Below, piece after piece: positions 25,520 through 32,471 of a DNA stretch of 64,000 nt. Numbering within the stretch: position 1 is the first letter of the stretch; every line of letters starts with the position of its first letter. The translations under genes were made by a program, and so were the position numbers. The notes under the pieces are model-generated. The model ran no database searches. It saw only the letters and a program-made list of their open reading frames with translations, and was not told the DNA's origin. Source of the stretch: Clostridium tertium (GTDB taxonomy: Bacteria; Bacillota; Clostridia; Clostridiales; Clostridiaceae); assembly GCF_017873245.1 (NCBI RefSeq), contig NZ_JAGGJY010000003.1, positions 185,413-249,412 on the forward strand, given 5' to 3'.

Positions 25520-26362
25520 ATGAAATATGTAACATTAAATAATGGGGTGAAAATGCCTATTTTAGGATATGGAGTTTATCAAATTGAAGACTTGAAGGAA
25601 TGTGAGAGATGTGTATTAGATGCAATTGAAGTGGGATATCGTTTAATTGATACTGCTCAGACATATGGTAATGAAGAGGCTGTAGGAAGAGCGATTAAGA
25701 AGTGTAACGTTCCAAGAGAAGAATTATTTATTACAACTAAAGTATGGATATCAAACGCTGGATATGAAAAGGCGCAAACTTCTATAGAGGAATCACTTAA
25801 AAAGCTTCAGCTAGAATATTTGGATTTAGTATTAATACATGAACCTTTCAATGATTATTATGGCACATATAGAGCTATGGAGGAAATGTATAAGGGTGGT
25901 AATATAAGAGCCATAGGAGTAAGTAATTTTTATCCAGATAGATTAGTAGATCTTATTAAATTTAATGAGGTAGTTCCAGCAATTAATCAAGTTGAAACAC
26001 ATCCATTTAATCAGCAAGTAAGGGCTAAAGAAATTATGGATAAATATGGGGTGCAAATTGAATCTTGGGCACCATTTGCAGAAGGAAGAAATAATATATT
26101 TATAAACAAAACCCTAAAAGAAGTAGGAGATAAATATAATAAATCTATAGCTCAAGTTGCATTAAAATATTTAATTCAAAGAGGTGTTATTGTTATTCCT
26201 AAGTCTGTTCATAAAGAAAGAATGATTGAGAATTTTAATATATTTGATTTTAAACTAGATGATTATGATATGAAGAAGATTGTAAAATTAGATAAAGCAA
26301 AAAGTGCTTTTTTCTCTTATTATGATCCTGATGTTGTAGAAATTTTTGCTGAATTAGATTAA
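25520..26362 (+). CDS. Aldo/keto reductase
   Basis: A 280-residue NADPH-dependent (alpha/beta)8 reductase of carbonyl compounds, in the 2,5-diketo-gluconate reductase/YvgN-like AKR5 group. The catalytic tetrad is visible as Asp and Tyr in DTAQTYGNEEAVG, Lys in TTKVWIS and His in LVLIHEPF. The cofactor motif is IPKSVHKERMIEN near the C-terminus. The ATG at 25520 follows ATAGGAGAGTAT. It is a single-gene transcript with a terminator at 26446. Detoxification of aldehydes such as methylglyoxal is a common role of this group. Confidence 0.9.
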   Translation: MKYVTLNNGVKMPILGYGVYQIEDLKECERCVLDAIEVGYRLIDTAQTYGNEEAVGRAIKKCNVPREELFITTKVWISNAGYEKAQTSIEESLKKLQLEYLDLVLIHEPFNDYYGTYRAMEEMYKGGNIRAIGVSNFYPDRLVDLIKFNEVVPAINQVETHPFNQQVRAKEIMDKYGVQIESWAPFAEGRNNIFINKTLKEVGDKYNKSIAQVALKYLIQRGVIVIPKSVHKERMIENFNIFDFKLDDYDMKKIVKLDKAKSAFFSYYDPDVVEIFAELD

Positions 26363-26445
26363 TAATAATATAAAATATGAATTTTATATCCTATTAAAAA
26401 ATTATGAATATGAAAAGATAATTTACTAGATCGAATTAATTATTA

Positions 26446-26489
26446 TAAAAAATAGTTAGTAATATAAATATGTATTACTAACTATTTTT
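26446..26489. terminator. Terminator after the aldo/keto reductase
   Basis: AAAAAATAGTTAGTAATA pairs with TATTACTAACTATTTTTT around an 8-nt loop; A/T runs on both sides. Confidence 0.85.
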
Positions 26490-26579
26490 TATAGTTTAAT
26501 TTTAGCAAATTAGGAACAGTTTTATTATATTTGTGATGTTATACTATAGTTACCACGTGGGGAAAGGGGCGGTGAGAAT

Positions 26580-27473
26580 TTGAATTATAATGATGCAATA
26601 GCACTATGTATTGATTACATTGAAAAAAATATTAAAAATGAATTATCACCAGAATTAATAGCTAATGAGTGTGGTTATTCTACATTTCATTTTTCAAGGG
26701 TGTTTAATATTAACAAAGGGATAACTTTAATGGAGTATGTAAAGAAAAGAAGACTTTCATTAGCAGCAGAGGATTTGTTTGATGATAAGAAAATAATAGA
26801 TATAGCTTTAGAGTATGGATTTCAAACTCATAATGGTTTTTCTAAAGCTTTCAAAAAAGAATTTGGGTTTAGTCCTACGCAGTATTTAAAGCGTATGGAT
26901 AGAAATTTGGAAAAGGAATTAATACTAAAATTTGGAGGGGATTTTATGAAGCCAACTATCATTGAAAAACCTACTTTTAAGGTTGCAGGTTATGGTATAA
27001 AAACTAATATAACTAATGGAAATTATACAAAAGATGTAGCTTCTTTTTGGATTAATTATGATGGCGAAAATTTAGAAAGCAAAATGTATCAAATATTAAA
27101 TCCACCAAAACACGGTGAAGTGGGATTATGTATTCCATCAAGTGAGGATAACGGAGAAGCAACTTATATGCTTGGTGTTATAGTCAATGATTTTAACGAT
27201 GCTACTGATGATATGATTACAGTAGAGGTTCCAGAAGCAACTTATGCTGTATTTACAACTCCCCCAGTTAATACAAGTACAGAAATTGAAAATAATGAAT
27301 TTGCAAATGTAATTAAACAAACATGGAAATATATATTTGAAGAATGGTTTAAAGATAGTGGATATGTATTTGATGAAACAAAATTAGACTTTGAATACTA
27401 TGATGAAAGGTGCCATCCAACTATAGGTACTGTAATGGATATTTATGTACCAGTATTAAAAAAGAGGGTATGA
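26580..27473 (+). CDS. AraC-family regulator with GyrI-like effector domain
   Basis: A 297-residue regulator starting at TTG behind GGGGCGGTGAG. The N-terminal AraC double helix-turn-helix (about 1-108) has ANECGYSTFHFSRVF and the signature GFQTHNGFSKAFKKEFGFSP. The C-terminal GyrI/Rob-like domain (about 120-297) starts KPTFKVAGYGIK and ends in the DIYVPVLK strand usual for small-ligand binding. Such proteins respond to drugs or hydrophobic compounds and activate efflux or modifying enzymes. No obvious target is adjacent; the aldo/keto reductase upstream is one candidate. A terminator follows at 27588. Confidence 0.85.
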   Translation: MNYNDAIALCIDYIEKNIKNELSPELIANECGYSTFHFSRVFNINKGITLMEYVKKRRLSLAAEDLFDDKKIIDIALEYGFQTHNGFSKAFKKEFGFSPTQYLKRMDRNLEKELILKFGGDFMKPTIIEKPTFKVAGYGIKTNITNGNYTKDVASFWINYDGENLESKMYQILNPPKHGEVGLCIPSSEDNGEATYMLGVIVNDFNDATDDMITVEVPEATYAVFTTPPVNTSTEIENNEFANVIKQTWKYIFEEWFKDSGYVFDETKLDFEYYDERCHPTIGTVMDIYVPVLKKRV

Positions 27474-27587
27474 ATTTTCATGTAAAAACTTAAGAAACTC
27501 GTTTAAAGTAGTTAAGAAGAATGGTTATATAAATGATGTAGGTTACTTTATAATGATAGAAATTGTAAATATATAGTATAATATTAA

Positions 27588-27625
27588 ATACTCTTACCTT
27601 GGAAACATAGGTAAGAGTATTTTTA
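27588..27625 (+). terminator. Terminator after the AraC gene
   Basis: ATACTCTTACC (27588-27598) pairs perfectly with GGTAAGAGTAT (27610-27620), followed by TTTTTA. Confidence 0.85.
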
Positions 27626-27822
27626 GCTTTAAGTAGTAGTAATAATTATAGATATTAGTTATTCAAGTGAAGATGAAAAGATAAAACCCGTATGAATAGT
27701 ATTATATTATCGCATTATAAATGTAATTAAATTAATTGAAACTTTTTTATGTAAATTAATTATATGTATAATAATTTTTAATATTGTAGTAATAGGAATC
27801 TTATTTAAGGAGGTGTTTTATT

Positions 27823-28017
27823 ATAAAGATTAATGCACCGATTGAAATAGTATATATACTGATTATAGTATTTGCTGTTCTGACTATTATATTTTTGACA
27901 GGTAAAGGAAGTTCCCTTATAAAAGTATATAGTACTATGGAAAAAGAAGAAAAATATATGAATCTTAGAAAAAGTGCTAATATTGAGAGGATGGAGCACT
28001 TTTTTCTTTGCTTTTAA
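27823..28017 (+). pseudogene. Truncated copy of the DUF3784-like membrane protein gene (see 37443)
   Basis: Bases 27807-27975 align with 37427-37595. The shared ribosome binding site TAAGGAG and the peptide PIEIVYIL..IVFA.LT.IF..GKGSSLI.VY are followed by EEKY. Here the frame then leaves the family and stops after about 64 codons, losing the three C-terminal helices. As in the intact copy there is no ATG, GTG or TTG in frame at the expected start (ATT ATA AAG). A minus-strand frame over it is a shadow. Confidence 0.75.
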
Positions 28018-28023
28018 TTTCCC

Positions 28024-28140
28024 ACATATAATTTAAAATCATCATATTTTTATAATCAACAGAAAAAGCTTAATACAAAATTGGTTAATCCTATTACTAT
28101 AGAAGTGATAATACTAACACTTAGAAATGAAAAAGACTAT
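28024..28140 (-). pseudogene. mntP 3'-region remnant
   Basis: Bases 28024-28070 match the intergenic and 3' sequence at 39050-39096 (ACATATAATTT, then ATCATATTTT, AGAAAAAGCT). Bases 28069-28130 match the mntP coding sequence at 39233-39300 (CTTAATACAAAA, ATACTAACACTTAGAAATG). The 136 nt between those blocks in the intact locus are missing, joined at a CT shared by both ends. Only a fragment of mntP remains. Confidence 0.75.
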
Positions 28141-28264
28141 TTAGAAAATAAAAATGACTAGTAAAAACCAGTTATTCTAAGAAAAATATAATAAATTATT
28201 ATAGGAAAATTTAATCAGCTATAAGATAAAATTGGGGAACAACAAGTAGAAATTAGCAGTTTCT

Positions 28265-28707
28265 TTAAATTAGTGGAAATTTATATTCATTTGGACTTAT
28301 TCCTATATCAAGAACTCCCTTTGGAGAGATTTTTTCAGGAATGACACAAGGATTTTTACTTACATTTTTAGTTGTTTATATTCATATATATGATCAAAGT
28401 ATAATTAATTTAGAAATATCTAATATAATGTTGGCTAATAATATTTGTGATATGGAAGATGATTTAGAAAATAAAAGATACACATTACCGATATATATAG
28501 GTAAAGAAAGAGCATTGCAAGTTTATAAAATTACATATTATACTGGAGTTGTTTCTATAGTTATAGGAGTAGCAACAAAATTATTACCTGTAGTATCACT
28601 CTGGTTACATAATAGCATTTTTAAAACTACAATCTAAAAAAGATACCTTTGTATTATCCGTAAAGAATTTTGTAATAATTAATGCAATATATGTGGCAAC
28701 CTATTAA
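28265..28707 (+). pseudogene. UbiA-family prenyltransferase, truncated and frameshifted
   Basis: The frame reads NLYSFGLIPISRTPFGEI, then a helix GMTQGFLLTFLVVYIHI, then NICDMEDDLENKRYTLPIYIG. The last is the second Asp-rich motif region of MenA/UbiA prenyltransferases. Near 28605 the frame shifts; the next frame continues IIAFLKLQSKKDTFVLSVKN and ends at a stop at 28705. The N-terminal half with the first Asp-rich motif is absent, and an in-frame stop lies just upstream of 28265. An ATG at 28341 could start a 98-residue peptide, but it would be a fragment. A related gene begins at the left edge of the window. Confidence 0.8.
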
Positions 28708-28763
28708 TTGGTTATGTAATTAAGTAAAGCTAAAATTAAATAAAATTTTTAGGATATTAAAAG

Positions 28764-28802
28764 TAAGCTAATGATATTAATAAGTATCATTGGCTTATTT
28801 TA
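28764..28802 (+). terminator. Terminator downstream of the prenyltransferase remnant
   Basis: TAAGCTAATGATA (28764-28776) pairs with TATCATTGGCTTA (28785-28797, one G-T pair), then TTTTAT. Probably the old terminator of the decayed gene. From here to 29006 nothing else is recognised except the duplicated flank at 28895-28995. Confidence 0.7.
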
Positions 28803-29006
28803 TAATTTCAATTAAATAAATATTAAAAAAATATTTAACCAATAAGTAGTAATTTGGGATAAGAATGAAAAAGAGATTACCAATCATGTAACTTCTATCA
28901 AAAAACGGGAAGCCTTTATTAAACTTTTTAGAATTTAAAGGTAATCCCATTTTTAGAAAGGCTGTGATGTAAATAAATTATGTGAATTAATATAACATAT
29001 TTTGAT

Positions 29007-29582
29007 TTAACAAAGAACAATGATTTTATATGGAGTAGTTTGGGCAGGGATGCTAAAGGTTGTAGGTCCATAAACAACAATTAGGTTTCTATTTCCAGGG
29101 TACATATTAAAAATCTGATCATTTGTTAAAATTACTTCTGTAGATGAGCCAATGAGTAGTTGTAAATTTCCATCGTTGCTTAAAAGTTGATTATTAAAAT
29201 AGTCTACAGTAACATTTTCAGCTCCTGTGTTTCTAGCCATAACAATTGCACGATATTGTGGAGGGTAAATAAGCATAACAGGTGCATTTGCATCGTAAAA
29301 TCCAGTTACATCGTCTCCTACATCAATAACTACATGATTTACAAAATAAGTTTCTGGAGAAATTATAAATTTTACAGGTCCCATGTCAACTGTTTCTATC
29401 GATATTAATTTATAACATCCTGTTGATGCATCATCTTGACCTGTGTAAAAGTCTTCAATCATTGTAACGGTACCACTAAGGGCTGCAAATTTTTGTACTG
29501 TGTTTCTCCACATTGAATTGAAGGAGAGATAATCAGATTGATCCATGCGATAGGGATAAGAGAAGAATTGGTTATTATACAT
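29007..29582 (-). CDS. 191-residue protein of unknown function
   Basis: I do not recognise a named family. The protein starts MYNNQFFSYPYRMDQSDY, with no signal peptide or membrane helix. It then has a beta-rich body: GTVTMIEDFYTGQDD, CYKLISIETVDMGPV, SPETYFVNHVVIDVGDDVTG, FYDANAPVMLIYPPQYRAI. A second similar half ends VVYGPTTFSIPAQTTPYKI and a terminal Cys. The two halves look like a repeated small beta domain. The ATG follows TATAAAGGAGTACTATAT. A collapsed second copy lies at 25150, so the gene was once duplicated locally. The Tyr/Asn-rich start recalls spore-surface proteins, but that is only an impression. Confidence 0.7.
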   Translation of the reverse strand: MYNNQFFSYPYRMDQSDYLSFNSMWRNTVQKFAALSGTVTMIEDFYTGQDDASTGCYKLISIETVDMGPVKFIISPETYFVNHVVIDVGDDVTGFYDANAPVMLIYPPQYRAIVMARNTGAENVTVDYFNNQLLSNDGNLQLLIGSSTEVILTNDQIFNMYPGNRNLIVVYGPTTFSIPAQTTPYKIIVLC

Positions 29583-29707
29583 ATAGTACTCCTTTATATT
29601 GATATTGGTATAAACATCATCATTAATATTATATTAGTATCTATAAGTAATGTTACCTAATAATAGTGATTTTAAAAGTTTAAAGAATTTAGTAAGAAGA
29701 ATAAATA

Positions 29708-29970
29708 ATGAAGCCTATATATATTTTCATTAAAGATAAATCTGGGGATTTTGTGTTAGCTATGTTAGAAGATTATGAGAAATTATATATAATGAAAAGC
29801 GTAGTTTTTTATACAATTATTAAAGATGAAAAAGTTTGTTGATATAAGATTAATAGAAGATTTTGTGAAAATGATGATATATAGGATATGGAAAGAGTAC
29901 TAAGAAATATTTCATAGAAATAAATGAAAGATTTAAAATGATATCCAATAGAAGTAATTGAAAGTATTTT
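29708..29970 (+). pseudogene. Possible decayed reading frame
   Basis: From ATG 29708 a frame encodes 44 residues (it starts MKPIYIFIKDKSGDF) before a stop at 29840. The same frame then resumes as YKINRRFCENDDI, a stop, DMERVLRNIS and another stop. Another frame later reads GYGKSTKKYFIEINERF. The codon-like composition with several stops looks like a broken gene. The family is not recognised and it may be chance. The rest of the 29583-30129 gap is the treP promoter region. Confidence 0.3.
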
Positions 29971-29991
29971 ATAAGTAGCTAATATCACTAT

Positions 29992-30006
29992 ATGAAAACG
30001 GTTAAA
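29992..30006 (+). promoter_or_regulatory. Candidate cre upstream of treP
   Basis: ATGAAAACGGTTAAA fits the CcpA cre consensus except one position (A for C near the end). It lies just upstream of the treP promoter, consistent with glucose repression of trehalose uptake. Confidence 0.45.
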
Positions 30007-30027
30007 GGTGTTTATTTCAATTTGCAC

Positions 30028-30107
30028 TTGTTTAAACAAAAAAATATTGACATCGATATCAATAAGTGATATTCTATAGATGTTCAAACAAGAGACTTGT
30101 TTAAACA
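30028..30107 (+). promoter_or_regulatory. treP promoter with TreR-like operators
   Basis: -35 TTGACA (30047-30052), 17-bp spacer, -10 TATTCT (30070-30075). A perfect palindrome TTGTTTAAACAA (30028-30039) lies upstream. Downstream of the -10, TGTTCAAACAAG (30081-30092) and CTTGTTTAAACA (30096-30107) face each other. Related sites occur at 34234 and 34463, upstream of the two trehalose-hydrolase genes. The expected repressor is the GntR protein at 31647. Confidence 0.75.
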
Positions 30108-30129
30108 TCTAATGAGGAGGGAATGCAAA

Positions 30130-31548
30130 GTGGATATTAAAGGAAATGTTTCACAAATTATTAAATTAGTTGGTGGAAAAGAAAACGTTAATAGTGCAAC
30201 ACATTGTGTAACGCGCTTACGTATTATATTAAACGATAAAAAGTTAGTTAATGTTAAAGAATTAGAGAAATTAGAAATAGTGAAAGGTTGCTTTGATTCT
30301 AGTGGACAATTTCAAATAATAATTGGACCTGGCCTTGTTGAAAAGGTGTACAAGGAATTTGTAGTACAAACAGGTGCTAAAGAGGTTTCTAGAGAAGAAG
30401 TTAAAGAGATTACAAATAAAAACAATAATATTCTTCAAAGAGGAGTAAGGATATTAGCTGATATATTTATTCCGATTTTACCAGCTATAGTAGCATCTGG
30501 TTTATTAATGGGATTAAATAATATGTTATCTAACCCGGGGATATTCTTTGAACAATCAGTATTAGAAGCTTATCCAGGAATTTCAGGAATTGTAGGTATT
30601 ATAAATTTAATAGCAAATACGGCATTTACTTTCTTACCAGCATTAATTGGATGGTCTGCAGTTAAAAAGTTTGGTGGGAATCCAGTACTAGGTATAGTTT
30701 TAGGGCTTGTATTAGTACATCCACAATTAATGTCAGCATATGATTATGCTGCTAACCCAGATGCTGCACCAGTATGGAACATATTTGGATTAGAAGTAGC
30801 ACAAGTTGGATATCAAGGACAAGTTGTACCTGTATTAATTGCTGCATTTATTATTGCAAAAACTGAGAACTTCTTAAAAAGAATATTACCAGATACAATA
30901 CAATTAGTTTTAGTTTCACCATTAGCAGTACTATTTACTGGATTAGTAACTTTTATGGCAATAGGACCTATTACAATGGCAGGAGCAAACTTAATAACAG
31001 ATGGAGTAGTTAATTTGTTTGATGTAGCACCAGTTTTAGCAGGAGCTGTATATGGACTTATAAATCCACCACTTATAATAACAGGTATGCATCACTTATT
31101 CTTAGGTGTTAATCTACAAATGGCAGGTACATTAGGATACGTAACACTATGGCCAATTGGAGAAACGGTTACATTAGCTATGGGAACAGCTGCATTAACA
31201 ATGTTCTTTATACTTAAGAACAAAAAATCTAAGAGTATAGCAGTTACTTCAACTATATCTGCATGGTTAGGTATAACTGAACCAGCTATATATGGAGTAA
31301 ATCTTAGATTTAAATATCCGTTTATAGCAGTTATGTTAGGAAGTGCTGCAGGAAGTGCATTCTTAGCATACAACAATATAAAAGCAACATCAGTAGGAGT
31401 TGGAGGAATATTCTCATTCTTATCAGTATATCCAGAACAATGGGGAATTTACTTTACTGGAATGGCTATTACTTTTGTAATAACAGTTGGATTAACAGTT
31501 ATATTATCAAGAAGTAAAAAGTTTATAGATGTAGAAGACGAAGTATAA
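30130..31548 (+). CDS. treP: Trehalose-specific PTS enzyme IIBC
   Basis: Membrane transporter that imports trehalose as trehalose 6-phosphate. It has 472 residues, like B. subtilis TreP. The EIIB domain (about 1-85) has the phosphorylated Cys in NSATHCVTRLRI. The EIIC domain (about 105-460) has about ten helices, including GVRILADIFIPILPAIVASG and ITGMHHLFLGVN. No EIIA domain is fused, so a glucose-type EIIA must serve it. The GTG at 30130, 8 nt after GAGGAGGG, matches the family N-terminus; an upstream ATG would add residues overlapping the operator. Its own terminator follows, then treR. Confidence 0.9.
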   Translation: MDIKGNVSQIIKLVGGKENVNSATHCVTRLRIILNDKKLVNVKELEKLEIVKGCFDSSGQFQIIIGPGLVEKVYKEFVVQTGAKEVSREEVKEITNKNNNILQRGVRILADIFIPILPAIVASGLLMGLNNMLSNPGIFFEQSVLEAYPGISGIVGIINLIANTAFTFLPALIGWSAVKKFGGNPVLGIVLGLVLVHPQLMSAYDYAANPDAAPVWNIFGLEVAQVGYQGQVVPVLIAAFIIAKTENFLKRILPDTIQLVLVSPLAVLFTGLVTFMAIGPITMAGANLITDGVVNLFDVAPVLAGAVYGLINPPLIITGMHHLFLGVNLQMAGTLGYVTLWPIGETVTLAMGTAALTMFFILKNKKSKSIAVTSTISAWLGITEPAIYGVNLRFKYPFIAVMLGSAAGSAFLAYNNIKATSVGVGGIFSFLSVYPEQWGIYFTGMAITFVITVGLTVILSRSKKFIDVEDEV

Positions 31549-31553
31549 TTAAT

Positions 31554-31582
31554 AAAAGGGGAAGCAATTCCCCTTTTTTATT
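31554..31582 (+). terminator. Terminator after treP
   Basis: AAAAGGGGAA/TTCCCCTTTT perfect stem with a 4-nt loop and T-run. Some read-through to treR is possible. Confidence 0.85.
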
Positions 31583-31646
31583 GTTTATAATAGCAAACTA
31601 TTATATTATTATAGTAAAGTAAAATTTATAATATGGAGATAGGGAT

Positions 31647-32372
31647 ATGTCACAAATTAAATATTATGAAATATATAAAGATTTAAAAGCTAAAATTGAA
31701 AATGAAACATACGGATACCAACAATTAATGCCATCTGAATATACATTAATAGAAGAGTATAGTTGTTCAAGAAATACTATTAGAAGAGCAATTTCTGAAC
31801 TTGCATCAAAAGGTTATGTTCAAAGTATAAAAGGTAAGGGCGTTGTAATAATATATAAACCATACAAGAAATCAGAGTTCCTTTTAGATTATACAGAAAC
31901 ATTTAAGGAATCGGCTATTAGAAATAAAATGGAAAATAAAACTATAGTTATACATTTTGAAGAATTAGTAATAGATGAGAAAGTAAGTAAGAAGACATCA
32001 CTACCTGTTGGAGAGGAAGTATATTATATTCAAAGGTTAAGATTTATAGAAGGAAAACCTTTAATATTAGATCATAACTATTTTCTAAAAAGTATAGCTA
32101 AAGGTCTTACTAAAGAGATAGCTGAAACTTCAATTTATGAATATATGGAAAATGAATTAAAAGAAAATATTATTACTACAAAAAGAATGATCACAGGGAA
32201 AATGGCTACTAAGTTAGATGAACAGTTTTTAGACTTAAATGGATATAATTGTGTCATTACAGTTAATAACTATACATATAATGCTAATGGAGTAATGTTT
32301 GAGTTTACAGAATCTAGACATGTACCAGAGAAGTTTGTATTTTATGATCAATCTCAAAGAATAAAAAGATAG
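31647..32372 (+). CDS. treR: GntR/HutC-family trehalose operon repressor
   Basis: A 241-residue cytoplasmic repressor. The N-terminal winged helix (about 8-70) has YTLIEEYSCSRNTIRRAISE as the recognition segment. The C-terminal UTRA ligand-binding domain (about 90-235) contains EEVYYIQRLRFIEGKPLILD. The family (TreR of B. subtilis, 238 residues) is induced by trehalose 6-phosphate. The start follows ATATGGAGATAGGGAT. It lies between treP and the hydrolase genes, and similar 12-bp palindromes occur at three nearby promoters, so it probably controls all of them. Terminator at 32377. Confidence 0.87.
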   Translation: MSQIKYYEIYKDLKAKIENETYGYQQLMPSEYTLIEEYSCSRNTIRRAISELASKGYVQSIKGKGVVIIYKPYKKSEFLLDYTETFKESAIRNKMENKTIVIHFEELVIDEKVSKKTSLPVGEEVYYIQRLRFIEGKPLILDHNYFLKSIAKGLTKEIAETSIYEYMENELKENIITTKRMITGKMATKLDEQFLDLNGYNCVITVNNYTYNANGVMFEFTESRHVPEKFVFYDQSQRIKR

Positions 32373-32376
32373 AAAA

Positions 32377-32405
32377 GAAAGGAACTATTTTAAATAGTTC
32401 CTTTC
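32377..32405. terminator. Terminator after treR
   Basis: GAAAGGAACTATTT (32377-32390) is complementary to AAATAGTTCCTTTC (32392-32405). The T-rich tail is weak. Confidence 0.65.
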
Positions 32406-32471
32406 AGTTTGTTGAAAAATATCATATTTAATAAGGTGTAATTTATGATATGCTTTTAGTAGATAATTGGT

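Noticed and set aside
28341..28637. 98-codon frame as an intact gene
   Set aside because: It encodes only an internal piece of a UbiA protein; similarity continues upstream of its ATG and, after a frameshift, downstream of its stop.
25093..30129. Mobile element or prophage as the cause of the decay region
   Set aside because: No transposase, integrase, terminal inverted repeats or target duplications were seen; matching blocks are explained by local duplication and deletion.
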